Shown piece by piece: positions 6,157 through 14,061 of a stretch of DNA of 20,701 nucleotides. Within the stretch, counting starts at the first letter, position 1; every line of letters begins with the position of its first letter. The notes below the pieces were generated by a model. It worked only from the letters and a program-made list of their open reading frames with translations, did not search any database and was not told the origin of the DNA. A program made the translations under genes and the position numbers. The DNA comes from DAOSVX01 sp964447275. Its GTDB lineage: Bacteria; Bacillota_I; Bacilli_A; RF39; UBA660. Where the stretch lies: positions 1 to 20,701 of the forward strand of contig CAYURI010000012.1 of the NCBI GenBank assembly GCA_964447275.1, written 5' to 3'.

Positions 6157-7699
6157 TCAAATGATTTCTTCAACTAAACCTTTGGTTACTCCGGTATTAG
6201 GTACTTATTTAGGACCTATTAATGCTAAAACAATGGCTTATTTAGAGAAACTTAAACAAGCTAAACAAAAGGAAATAACAGATGAAGCGAACAAGAAAAG
6301 CGCCGAAGCAGATAAAATTGCCGCTAGGCTAGAAAAATTAGCTGTATCTTTTGCAAAATTCGAAAATAGTGATGCTGAACATTTAACTGAGGAACAAAAA
6401 AGAGAAAAGCAAGCTGAGTTGGCGACATTAGAAGCTGAAATATTAGACAGTAAGAAGAAAATTGGTAAGCCTTTCTTAGGAATATTCCCAAAAGGAAGTA
6501 TTAAGGCTTTATTGCATAACTTAGAGGCTAGATATATAGGGCAACTTGCTTCATTTAAAACAACATTAGATTCTCCAAAGATTCTTGCTAAAATGGAAAG
6601 TGGAGTTATAGAAGCGCAGAAAAGAGATAGAGATGCAGCAATTGTTAGAAATGCCGAAAAAGCAAAATATGAAGAAGCACAAAAAAAACATGATAGTGTA
6701 TCTGAGGCCATATGGAAATCAGATAGATATGAAAAAGACAGGGCTATCTATGCTGCAAAGAAAGCCGGTTATGAAGAGGATAAAGAAAAACTTGATACAG
6801 AAGTAGAAGAACTTACCAAAGAAGCCGAAGCGGTTGCTGCTAGATATGACACAAAAATGAGTCGTTTAAATGGTATGTTTGAAGGAATAGCAACTGTTTT
6901 AAATAAAGTTGATGTTTTTGTTAGACAAGTTGTTAGTGGGCAAAAAGCCGACTTTACAAAAGTAGGTGGTTTAGATCAATCTGCTGTACTTTCTGCTCAA
7001 GCAATGGCTGATTTTGCTGTTTTAAATGATCATATTCAAGAAGCATTAAGATATGCTAAAGAAGGCAAGGAATTAGTTGAGGAAGAAAGCAAGAAGAAGT
7101 CCGGACTTGGCGCTTTAATTGAAAAAGCAAAAAGTTTAACTGATAAATTGGTTCCTGAAAAGAAAGCGCAATTGGATGCGGCTAGAGCCGAAAGAGAAGC
7201 TTTAAAACAAGAAAGTAAAGATTTAGGTGTCCAACATCGAAAAGATGTTAGAGAAACGACATCAATAAAAGGTAATGTTGTCCCAATTATAAGAGGCGAT
7301 GGACCAACTCCAATATCAAGGTTTGACCCAACCGAGATTAATGGCAGAATATCTGAGGCAATGACTAGAATTCAAGAATTAGAAGCTGAAAAGGTTGCTT
7401 TATCTAGACAAGTAATAACTAATTCTGTTGAACAAGAAGCCCAAAGAAAGAGACTAGCTGAAATAGAAGCTGAAATAAAACATAATACATTAGCAAGAGA
7501 TATTTATTTAGATTCTATTGATGAAATAACAGCTAAGTATGGCGTAGAAGCTTTAAAAGCTTATACACCAGCATCAGATAGTCCTTTCGATGTTAGAGTA
7601 GATGTTAATGGACTTGGAGAACTTGAAAGAGAAAGATTGACAGATGCTAGCACAGGCGCTGATACTTCTGAAGAAGCTGAACAAGGAAGATCAATGTAA
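6137..7699 (+). CDS. Large coiled-coil protein of unknown function
   Basis: Protein of 520 aa. The ATG at 6137 is chosen because AAGGAGG lies 9 nt upstream (6121-6127); the frame opens 27 bp earlier but without a ribosome site. Seen: no signal peptide or membrane segment; three long Ala/Glu/Lys-rich stretches with coiled-coil character (about residues 30-110, 160-245 and 310-370), plus another at about 410-470, with short Gly/Pro breaks such as GKPFLGIFPKG near 125 and IIRGDGPTPISRFDP near 388-402. The tail is acidic (TSEEAEQ). It is richer in Ala and in G/C than the flanking genes. I do not recognise a family. Co-transcription and 20-bp overlap with the DUF1292 gene suggest a shared complex, perhaps cytosolic and structural; this is a guess. 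An intrinsic terminator follows. Confidence 0.8.
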   Translation: MEQAQTDQMISSTKPLVTPVLGTYLGPINAKTMAYLEKLKQAKQKEITDEANKKSAEADKIAARLEKLAVSFAKFENSDAEHLTEEQKREKQAELATLEAEILDSKKKIGKPFLGIFPKGSIKALLHNLEARYIGQLASFKTTLDSPKILAKMESGVIEAQKRDRDAAIVRNAEKAKYEEAQKKHDSVSEAIWKSDRYEKDRAIYAAKKAGYEEDKEKLDTEVEELTKEAEAVAARYDTKMSRLNGMFEGIATVLNKVDVFVRQVVSGQKADFTKVGGLDQSAVLSAQAMADFAVLNDHIQEALRYAKEGKELVEEESKKKSGLGALIEKAKSLTDKLVPEKKAQLDAARAEREALKQESKDLGVQHRKDVRETTSIKGNVVPIIRGDGPTPISRFDPTEINGRISEAMTRIQELEAEKVALSRQVITNSVEQEAQRKRLAEIEAEIKHNTLARDIYLDSIDEITAKYGVEALKAYTPASDSPFDVRVDVNGLGELERERLTDASTGADTSEEAEQGRSM

Positions 7700-7704
7700 T
7701 AAAT

Positions 7705-7735
7705 AAAAGCAGATCTATAAAAGATTTGCTTTTTT
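7705..7735 (+). terminator. Intrinsic terminator of the DUF1292 operon
   Basis: Stem of AGCAGATCT with AGATTTGCT (one G-T wobble, further A-T pairs outside) and a short loop, followed by TTTTTT at 7730-7735. Confidence 0.8.
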
Positions 7736-7749
7736 AATGCAATAATAAA

Positions 7750-7775
7750 AAACATGTTAGATAACATGCTTTTTT
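7750..7775. terminator. Bidirectional terminator overlapping the dedA-like stop codon
   Basis: A perfect 7-bp stem, 7753-7759 with 7762-7768, is flanked by a run of A on the left and T on the right, so it works on either strand. The minus-strand TAA of the DedA gene (7757-7759) lies inside the stem. The 2-nt loop implies that the top pair opens. Confidence 0.65.
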
Positions 7776-8374
7776 CTTTTTCTATAAAACAAATAAACAA
7801 ATACAATAAAGCCAATTATTAATAATATTAATGTTATATTAGCATATTTATCAAAGAAGCTTGATATTACTTCCCAGTTATTACCAGCCATAGAACCCAA
7901 TATTGATATTAAAGTATTCCATACTGCTGAGCCTAATATTGTTAATAGTAAAAAAGGAACAAATTTCATTTCTGACATCCCAGCTGGAATTGATATTAAA
8001 CTTCTAAGAATTGGTATACAGCGACAGAACAATACTGTTATTTTGCCTTTTTTATCAAACCATTTGTCAGCTTTTTCAATATCTTCTACTTTGAGTCTTA
8101 AGACTTTACCGATTTTACCTTTAACAAGTTTTTCTAATCGTTCTTTATTTAATATTCTCCCTACCCAATATAAAGCTACTGCTCCTAACAAAGAACCAAC
8201 TGTGGCAGCAATAATGACACCAATAACAGTTAATTTAGTAAACGAAGTAGCAAAACCACCAAAAGCCAATATAACTTCGGAAGGAATAGGGGGAAAGACA
8301 TTTTCAATCATGATAAGTAAAGCAATGCCTATATAGCCAAATTTTTCGATAATATCAATGATGATTGTTTCCAT
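7757..8374 (-). CDS. DedA-family (VTT/SNARE-associated) membrane protein
   Basis: Protein of 205 aa, usual for DedA. Seen: re-entrant segment IENVFPPIPSEVIL at 23-36 with the conserved acidic E24/E33 and the proline cluster, the second half-motif FCRCIPILRSLISIPAG at 116-132 with R118, P121, R124 and the IPAG turn, four to five hydrophobic segments, and a basic C-terminus. DedA proteins are membrane transporters or scramblases; characterised members recycle undecaprenyl phosphate or move phosphatidylethanolamine. Which one this is cannot be told, but recycling of lipid carrier fits its place in an operon with a GtrA-type glycosyltransferase. It begins 4 bp after the small membrane gene with AAGGAGT as ribosome site and is last in the operon. 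Confidence 0.9.
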   Translation of the reverse strand: METIIIDIIEKFGYIGIALLIMIENVFPPIPSEVILAFGGFATSFTKLTVIGVIIAATVGSLLGAVALYWVGRILNKERLEKLVKGKIGKVLRLKVEDIEKADKWFDKKGKITVLFCRCIPILRSLISIPAGMSEMKFVPFLLLTILGSAVWNTLISILGSMAGNNWEVISSFFDKYANITLILLIIGFIVFVYLFYRKRKKHVI

Positions 8375-8378
8375 ATAT

Positions 8379-8576
8379 TTACTCCTTATTATTTCTAATG
8401 ATTGTTATTAATGAGCTAATAATTGTTAAAATACATAGTACCCATATTGCATATTCAGAGATTGGATTATTTAATAAGTCCATTGCTGGATTAAAATTAT
8501 CAAAGATAACGAGTGTTAAATAAGCAGCTGCAAGAATAAATGTTAAATGAGGAAATATCTTAATAATCTTTTTCAT
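8379..8576 (-). CDS. Small two-helix membrane protein of unknown function
   Basis: Protein of 65 aa. Two hydrophobic helices (about residues 10-27 and 42-60) flank a short loop, NFNPAMDLLNNPISEY, with a basic N-terminus and C-terminus. The ATG overlaps the preceding stop as TAATG and is preceded by AAGGAGG, so it is clearly translated. No family recognised. Its place between the phosphodiester glycosidase-domain protein and DedA suggests an accessory subunit in envelope glycan work. Confidence 0.7.
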   Translation of the reverse strand: MKKIIKIFPHLTFILAAAYLTLVIFDNFNPAMDLLNNPISEYAIWVLCILTIISSLITIIRNNKE

Positions 8577-9490
8577 TAATTAACCTCCTTAATGATAATG
8601 GTATCACTACTTTTACGGCCACCATTATCAGGTATATTATAAACTTTACCATTAAAAGCCATTACTGATGATTTACCACCATCTAAATTATATGCTACTT
8701 TACAACCTAGATCTTCATATACTTTAGCTAGTTCTTTCATTTTAAGACCTGTTGAAGCTTCGCTTCTGCCATCAACAATAATAATAGCATAATGACCACT
8801 TTCATAATAACCAATAGAAGTACGAGGATTACCCCATAAAATTTTGGTATATTCTGGGAAGCTGGTTAAAGCTTTACCATTTTCATCTAATAAAGATGGG
8901 CCAAAGGTCCATACTTGATATGGGCTTTTAGCTTTAACTTCATTCATATTAAAATCATTAGGCTTAAAGGTTTCCATTTCACCATTATAATATAGTACTA
9001 AAATATCATTGTTATCTAAATTTTCTCGATATATAGCACCATTTCTAATAACGACGCTTTCTTTAGATAACCCGTAGTAGTCACCATTAACAGCTAAAAT
9101 AGCATTATTTCTTTCGGCCATACTTAGAACGGTTTCTTTATAACCAATGCCAAATTTATCTTCTGCAAAGACTGATTGTAAACTATTAATATCTTTTAAA
9201 CGAATATCGGCAACATAATAAACGACTTTTCGACCGTTAACAATAGTATCAACTGTATCAATTTTAATCGCAATGTTGTTACTTGTATAACTATTATCAG
9301 TAATCATGATATTATCACTAAAATAACCATTTTCTTTATTGTCATTTATAACAATATTTTCTTCACTCTTAATATTTTCTTCAGCTTTATATTCTTTCGG
9401 TATCACATAATTAACTAGATAAAATATACCTAGGAGAATAGCCCCAATTAAAATATCTAAAATAATTTTAACCCATACACGTATTTTCAT
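8576..9490 (-). CDS. Membrane-anchored phosphodiester glycosidase (NAGPA-domain) family protein
   Basis: Protein of 304 aa. One N-terminal hydrophobic helix (about 8-28) anchors it with the rest outside. After a polar linker (30-70), the NAGPA-like domain spans about 85-303 with the family's landmarks: LAVNGDYYG (132-140), the NPRTSIGY motif (221-228), IIIVDGR (236-242) and NLDGGKSS (268-275). Mammalian NAGPA removes GlcNAc from GlcNAc-1-phosphodiesters on lysosomal enzymes; bacterial relatives are linked to exopolysaccharide and teichoic-acid-like polymers. A sugar-phosphate phosphodiester in the envelope is the likely substrate, though unproven. Start and stop are coupled to both neighbours (ATGA upstream, TAATG downstream), so it is an integral part of the operon. 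Confidence 0.85.
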   Translation of the reverse strand: MKIRVWVKIILDILIGAILLGIFYLVNYVIPKEYKAEENIKSEENIVINDNKENGYFSDNIMITDNSYTSNNIAIKIDTVDTIVNGRKVVYYVADIRLKDINSLQSVFAEDKFGIGYKETVLSMAERNNAILAVNGDYYGLSKESVVIRNGAIYRENLDNNDILVLYYNGEMETFKPNDFNMNEVKAKSPYQVWTFGPSLLDENGKALTSFPEYTKILWGNPRTSIGYYESGHYAIIIVDGRSEASTGLKMKELAKVYEDLGCKVAYNLDGGKSSVMAFNGKVYNIPDNGGRKSSDTIIIKEVN

Positions 9491-10494
9491 TTTTGACCTC
9501 TAAAAATTACTTTCTTTTGAACTGTATAACTAACAAAAAACATTAATACTTCAACAATTACTTTAGCAAGAGCAGGTTTAATAGTAATAATACTTGTAAA
9601 TAAGTATAGTGTAGCACTATTTAAAACAATTATAAATAATGCTAGTAAGAAATACATTAATAATGATTTTAATGGATTGTCTTTACTTTTAAAAACAATT
9701 CTTTTATTAATTGTATAGTTAATTATGGCACTTATGATTCTAGCCCCAATATTAGCAATTAAAACCCCAATTAGAGGATATAAAATAATAAATAAAACAT
9801 AATCTATACCCGCTGATATTAAAGAAGAACTCACAAATTTAAAAATGCTTTTATAAATTAGTAATGAATCTCTAATAACTTTGAAATGAGATGCTTTATT
9901 ATTATTTTCATAAATAGTTCTTATTGGTACTTCAATAATTTTAATGTTATTTCTAATGGTATCATAAAGCATATTCATTTCATATTCATATCTATCGCCA
10001 CTAGCATTTATTAAAATATCAATATTAGTTAAAGATATAGCTCTTAAACCAGTTTGGGTATCATACATATATTTGCCACTAGTAATCATAAACATAAATC
10101 TGGTAATACTATTACCAATTCTTGATTTTATTGGTACTTTATTAGCAAATTTTCTTCTACCAGTTACTAAAGCATTTTTATTTTCCAGTAATTTATCACT
10201 AATTTTGATTATATCAGTAATGGCATGTTGACCATCGGCATCAGCGAAAACAACACCATCTTCTTTGGCATAATTTTTCTTAATATATTTTAAAGCCGTT
10301 TTTAAGGCTGCTCCTTTGCCTTGATTAACTTTATGAGTTAGAACTACTACTTCTTTAGATAATTGACCAAATATTTCACTACTAGAACTACCATCATTAA
10401 CAACAATGATTTTATATTTAGTCTTTTTAATTAATTCTTTAACTAGATCAGTTAAATGAAAATCGGGATTTAAAGCCGGAATAACAACAATCAT
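9487..10494 (-). CDS. GT2 glycosyltransferase fused to a GtrA-like membrane domain
   Basis: Protein of 335 aa. Residues 1-210 are a family 2 glycosyltransferase of the polyprenyl-phosphate mannose/glucose synthase type: VVIPALN (3-9), VVNDGSS (31-37), NQGKGAALKTA (57-67) and the metal-binding DADGQ (85-89), then DTQTGLRA (145-152) and RYEYEM (168-173). Residues 215-332 are a GtrA-like domain with four membrane helices. The expected reaction is transfer of a sugar from a nucleotide sugar to undecaprenyl phosphate, with the GtrA part helping the flip; both functions sit in one chain, where Shigella/phage systems use separate GtrA and GtrB. In Bacillus such enzymes glycosylate teichoic acids, which fits the divergent LTA-synthase-family gene. 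Ribosome site AGAGGT; it starts 10 bp after the previous gene. Confidence 0.9.
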   Translation of the reverse strand: MIVVIPALNPDFHLTDLVKELIKKTKYKIIVVNDGSSSSEIFGQLSKEVVVLTHKVNQGKGAALKTALKYIKKNYAKEDGVVFADADGQHAITDIIKISDKLLENKNALVTGRRKFANKVPIKSRIGNSITRFMFMITSGKYMYDTQTGLRAISLTNIDILINASGDRYEYEMNMLYDTIRNNIKIIEVPIRTIYENNNKASHFKVIRDSLLIYKSIFKFVSSSLISAGIDYVLFIILYPLIGVLIANIGARIISAIINYTINKRIVFKSKDNPLKSLLMYFLLALFIIVLNSATLYLFTSIITIKPALAKVIVEVLMFFVSYTVQKKVIFRGQK

Positions 10495-10504
10495 TTTCTA
10501 CCTC

Positions 10505-11227
10505 TTAATTGCAATTAGCATCAGCATATTGTCTAACTGTGCTACCATCTTTCTCTTTTAAAGTTAAGCTACACCATTTATCGGTAAATGTTTTATAATT
10601 CCACATCCCATCGCAGGTGCCATTTGTATACTTAGAAAACAAATATTTCTTATTATTATCTTGTTTTACACAATAATAGTAATTATTATCATTTACCATT
10701 GCTTCCCAAGTATATATATCATCATTAGTTACTAGATCATAAAATATCGCAATATTAACAATTTCATTTAAGTAATTAAAAGTACTATTATCTTTGATTA
10801 TAAAAAAGTTTCTTTCTAATTCATTTACCACATATAAAGCATTATCTAAATCAGTGCTTTTTTGCCAGCTATTGATAGTTTCAACACTATATATTGGTCC
10901 AATTATTTGATAATTTTTAAGGCTTATTTTAACACCATATGGATTAGTATAGTCACCTTTACTAAAATCTAATGACTTACTGCATTCTGGCATATCATCT
11001 TTATAATCACCAATTACTTTTACGACTTTGCCTTTTTCATCTTTATTATCACAAACCCATACTTGATAAAATATGGCTTTATAAAGAGTTAACTGATTTT
11101 CTTTATCTACTTTTTTAACAGCTATAAAAGGTACTTTATCATAATTAGTGACTCTTATATAATCAAATAGATATAAGCCTCCTAATAATATAAATAAACC
11201 AACAAAACCAATTATCATTTTCTTCAT
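10505..11227 (-). CDS. Membrane-anchored extracellular Cys-containing protein, unknown family
   Basis: Protein of 240 aa from the ATG at 11225-11227, chosen because AAGGTGAT sits just upstream; a GTG three codons earlier would lie inside that ribosome site. Seen: an N-terminal hydrophobic helix (about 3-22) with Lys before it, and no lipobox, so a membrane-tethered outer protein. The mature part is rich in Asp, Asn and Tyr, with six Cys spread as VWVC, PEC, YYYC, GTC, KWC and a near-terminal ANC, which could form three disulfides. No domain recognised. It is first in an operon with the GT2-GtrA enzyme and the NAGPA-domain protein, so a role in polymer decoration or as a binding or periplasm-like factor is possible. 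Confidence 0.75.
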   Translation of the reverse strand: MKKMIIGFVGLFILLGGLYLFDYIRVTNYDKVPFIAVKKVDKENQLTLYKAIFYQVWVCDNKDEKGKVVKVIGDYKDDMPECSKSLDFSKGDYTNPYGVKISLKNYQIIGPIYSVETINSWQKSTDLDNALYVVNELERNFFIIKDNSTFNYLNEIVNIAIFYDLVTNDDIYTWEAMVNDNNYYYCVKQDNNKKYLFSKYTNGTCDGMWNYKTFTDKWCSLTLKEKDGSTVRQYADANCN

Positions 11228-11250
11228 ATAAATCACCTTATCATGGCAAT

Positions 11251-11259
11251 ATTATAACA
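11251..11259 (-). promoter_or_regulatory. Extended -10 promoter of the GT2-GtrA operon
   Basis: On the minus strand TGTTATAAT (plus 11251-11259) is a perfect extended -10, about 24 bp before the ATG. The -35 region is poor (TAACTT), as expected for this promoter type. Confidence 0.6.
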
Positions 11260-11286
11260 TAATATCTCTTAAAAAGTTAAAAATTA

Positions 11287-11295
11287 TGGTATACT
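11287..11295 (+). promoter_or_regulatory. Extended -10 promoter of the LTA-synthase-family gene
   Basis: TGGTATACT at 11287-11295 is an extended -10, 24 bp before the ATG at 11320. It lies back to back with the minus-strand promoter, about 30 bp apart, so the two operons may be co-regulated. Confidence 0.6.
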
Positions 11296-11319
11296 AATAA
11301 GCGAGTAAGAAGTGATATA

Positions 11320-13290
11320 ATGAAAAAAATAAAGTTTATAATTAAAGAGTATTTATTAAATAATAAATTATTTTTAGCTTTTGTTATTTTATCACTTATT
11401 GGTACTATATTACTTAGAATATTTACTTTGGGAGACTTGTTTGCTCTAAAACCATTACTAGTTGATTTATCACTTATTTTAATTGCTGGATCACTTGGTT
11501 ATTTAGTTAAATCAAGTAAACAACCTTTATATTATATGATCGTCTTAATTATTTATACTATTACTAACATTATAAATGGCATTTATTATACTTTTTATTA
11601 CTCATTTGCTACCTTTGGTTTATTATCATCTTTAGGTCAAGCAGGTGAAGTAACTGGTTCGATATTAGAAAAATTAAAATTTAGTCATTTTGTTTATCTT
11701 TTTATACCAATTATCTTTTTTATTATTGTAAAATACTTAGAACATAAAAAAATAACATTAGTAAAGAACAAAAAAAGGATGAAACACGCTTTACTTACTG
11801 GCCTTATTATTTTTGTTTTTAGTATTACAGTTCTTTCTTTAAAAGATTTAGGTGGACTAGCTAAACAATGGAATAGGGAATTTATTGTTCGAAGATTTGG
11901 TATTATCTTATATCAAACAAACGATTTAGTTCAAAGTTTAACGCCAAAGATTAATCAATTATTTGGTTATGATAAAGCTGCTAAAGAGTTTAGAGATTAT
12001 TATAGTAGTAAGGATTATACGGCAACTAATAATTATTATACTAATATTTTTAAAGGTAAGAATGTTGTTTTTATTCACATGGAAAGTATTCAAACTTTTC
12101 TTTTGGATTTAGAATTTAATGATAAAGAAGTAACACCTAATTTAAATAAACTAAAAGAAGAAAGTTTATATTTTAACCATTTTTATTCTCAGATTGGTGT
12201 AGGAACTAGTTCTGATACTGAGTTTACTTTACAAGCTTCTTTAATGCCTGCTTTATCAGGAACTGTTTTTGTAAGTTATACTGATACTTATTATGAAACA
12301 ATGGCTAAAGAATTAAAAGAAGCAGGTTATTATACATTTAGTATGCATGCTAATAAAGCTAGTATGTGGAATAGGGCAGTAGCTCATAAAAGTCTTGGTT
12401 ATGATAAGTTTTATGCTAAAGATTATTATACTGTTCCGGAAGATATCACTGATCCTAATTTTATTGGGTTGGGTCTTAGTGATAAAGAATTTTTCCGTCA
12501 AAGTGAAATAATCTTAGAAGAAATTGAAAAAACTAAAACTAATTATATGGGAACCATTATTACTCTTACTAATCATTCACCATGGGCTGAAAGAGATAAA
12601 TTTGATAGCTTAGACTTAATTAATTATAATGATAATAAAGAAGATCGTTATTTAGAAGACAGCAAAATGGGTAGTTATTTAAAAAGTTCTCATTACTGTG
12701 ATGAAGCCCTTGGTGAGTTTATTAATTACGTTAAAAGTTCTAATTATTATAATAATACAGTCTTTGTTTTCTATGGAGATCATGATGCGAGATTTTCTAA
12801 AGCCGAGTTTGATAAATTATATAATTATGACTTAGAAATGGGCACTTTTCTTGCTGAAGATGATCCAAACTATTATGACTATGATTATTATTTACAACAA
12901 TTAAATAAAAATACACCTTTATTAATCTGGACTAAGGATCAAACTTATAAAGGTGAAGTAAATTATTATATGGGAATGATTGATATAATGCCAACTCTTG
13001 CCAATATGATGGGTTTTTCTTGTAAATATTGCCTTGGTAATGATATATTTACCATAAAGGATGATAATATTGTGGTATTTCCTAATGGAAATTTCTTGAC
13101 AAACAAAGTTTACTATAATGATACTAAAGGGGAATATAAAGTATTAAGTGATGTTATTATTGATGAAGATTATATTGCCAAAAATAAAAAGTATGCAGAA
13201 ACCATCTTAAATTTATCTAATAATATTATTGTTCATGATTTAATTAGAAAAGAAGCATCTAATTTAAATAAAGTAATGGAGGAAAAGTAA
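11320..13290 (+). CDS. LTA synthase family protein (membrane phosphoglycerol transferase)
   Basis: Protein of 656 aa, matching the LtaS length. Residues 1-175 hold five membrane helices; about 245-600 is the extracellular sulfatase-fold domain. Seen: HMES with E255 as metal ligand, GVGTSSDTEF (293-302) holding the nucleophile site, TNHSPW with H419, and GDHD with D487/H488 as metal ligands. LtaS takes glycerol phosphate from phosphatidylglycerol to build lipoteichoic acid; E255 matches the numbering in the S. aureus enzyme. The nucleophile motif differs by a shift: the staphylococcal form has Thr before Ser-Asp, whereas here T296 and S297 compete for the site. The ribosome site is weak (AGAAGTGAT). 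The gene overlaps the next by one base. It could make LTA or a related polyglycerol-phosphate polymer decorated by the divergent GT2-GtrA operon. Confidence 0.88.
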   Translation: MKKIKFIIKEYLLNNKLFLAFVILSLIGTILLRIFTLGDLFALKPLLVDLSLILIAGSLGYLVKSSKQPLYYMIVLIIYTITNIINGIYYTFYYSFATFGLLSSLGQAGEVTGSILEKLKFSHFVYLFIPIIFFIIVKYLEHKKITLVKNKKRMKHALLTGLIIFVFSITVLSLKDLGGLAKQWNREFIVRRFGIILYQTNDLVQSLTPKINQLFGYDKAAKEFRDYYSSKDYTATNNYYTNIFKGKNVVFIHMESIQTFLLDLEFNDKEVTPNLNKLKEESLYFNHFYSQIGVGTSSDTEFTLQASLMPALSGTVFVSYTDTYYETMAKELKEAGYYTFSMHANKASMWNRAVAHKSLGYDKFYAKDYYTVPEDITDPNFIGLGLSDKEFFRQSEIILEEIEKTKTNYMGTIITLTNHSPWAERDKFDSLDLINYNDNKEDRYLEDSKMGSYLKSSHYCDEALGEFINYVKSSNYYNNTVFVFYGDHDARFSKAEFDKLYNYDLEMGTFLAEDDPNYYDYDYYLQQLNKNTPLLIWTKDQTYKGEVNYYMGMIDIMPTLANMMGFSCKYCLGNDIFTIKDDNIVVFPNGNFLTNKVYYNDTKGEYKVLSDVIIDEDYIAKNKKYAETILNLSNNIIVHDLIRKEASNLNKVMEEK

Positions 13291-13910
13291 TGAAGAATAA
13301 AAAGTGGGTTTTATTTATTATTGGGGTATTAATTATTGTTAATGTTAGTTTTTTTGTTTATCAAGTGTTTTTAAGAGATAACAAAGTTGAAGTAAAAGAA
13401 ACAAAAATATTAGATACGATTGAAAGCTATAATTATTATTTAGAAGATAGAGATAAGGCTTTATATAAAGATGAATTTAATGTTTTAAAGACTAATTTAA
13501 CAAGTGATAATATTGATTATTTTGATTATGCTAAATCAATTGCTAAATTATATATAATTGATTTATATACCTTAAATAATAAATTAAATAAATATGATGT
13601 TGGTGGTAAAGAATTTGTTTTTAGTGCTGCTTTAGATAATTATATACTAAAAGTACAAGACACTTTATATAAGTATATTGAAGATAATACTTATGAACAA
13701 AGAAAACAAGACTTACCAGTAGTTAAAAGTATCGGTATAACTAATATATTAGAAACCGATTATATTTATAATGATAATGGGTTTGATGCTTATGAAGTCA
13801 CTTTGGCTTGGGAGTATGAAAAAACTAATAACTATGATAAGAGTGCTAAGATAGTAATTATAAAAGATGGTAGTAAGTTAAACGTTGTAGAAGAAAATAG
13901 AGTAGATTAA
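13290..13910 (+). CDS. Single-pass membrane protein of unknown function
   Basis: Protein of 206 aa. Seen: a basic start MKNKKW, one hydrophobic helix (about 7-27), then an outer domain rich in Asp, Tyr, Asn and Lys. It looks helical up to about residue 130 and strand-rich after, ending in VTLAWEYEKTN and AKIVIIKDGSKLNVVEEN, which resemble the last strands of an NTF2-like or cystatin-like fold. No family recognised. It overlaps the LTA-synthase-family stop as TAATG with GGAGG 9 nt upstream, so the two are translationally coupled and the product is probably an accessory of that enzyme. A strong terminator follows. Confidence 0.75.
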   Translation: MKNKKWVLFIIGVLIIVNVSFFVYQVFLRDNKVEVKETKILDTIESYNYYLEDRDKALYKDEFNVLKTNLTSDNIDYFDYAKSIAKLYIIDLYTLNNKLNKYDVGGKEFVFSAALDNYILKVQDTLYKYIEDNTYEQRKQDLPVVKSIGITNILETDYIYNDNGFDAYEVTLAWEYEKTNNYDKSAKIVIIKDGSKLNVVEENRVD

Positions 13911-13965
13911 TATAGCTAATCTAAATCAACTGTCCGATTTTTTCGGATAATTGAAATTAAAAAGG

Positions 13966-13992
13966 AACTAGTAGAAAACTACTGGTTTTTTG
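13966..13992 (+). terminator. Intrinsic terminator of the LTA-synthase-family operon
   Basis: AACTAGTAG at 13966-13974 pairs with CTACTGGTT at 13979-13987 (one G-T wobble), 4-nt loop, then a T run to 13992. Confidence 0.85.
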
Positions 13993-14036
13993 TTGTGCAA
14001 AAAAGGATATTAAACTCTAATCGCTAATATATATTT

Positions 14037-14042
14037 AGGAGG
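14037..14042 (+). promoter_or_regulatory. Ribosome site with unusually long spacing
   Basis: A perfect AGGAGG lies 19 nt before the ATG at 14062; a stop (TAA at 14047-14049) and no alternative start lie between. The spacer is an A-rich run, so either the site is used with a folded or slippery spacer or translation begins inefficiently. Confidence 0.55.
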
Positions 14043-14061
14043 AATTTAAAAAAAGAATAAA

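Noticed and set aside
6238..6711. Minus-strand ORF of 157 aa inside the coiled-coil gene
   Set aside because: A shadow of the Ala/Glu/Lys-rich plus-strand gene, Ser/Ala/Phe-rich and without a ribosome site.
13933..13947. Small hairpin TCCGA/TCGGA after the 206-aa gene
   Set aside because: Only 5 bp with no T tract; the real terminator follows at 13966-13992, and no regulatory role can be supported.
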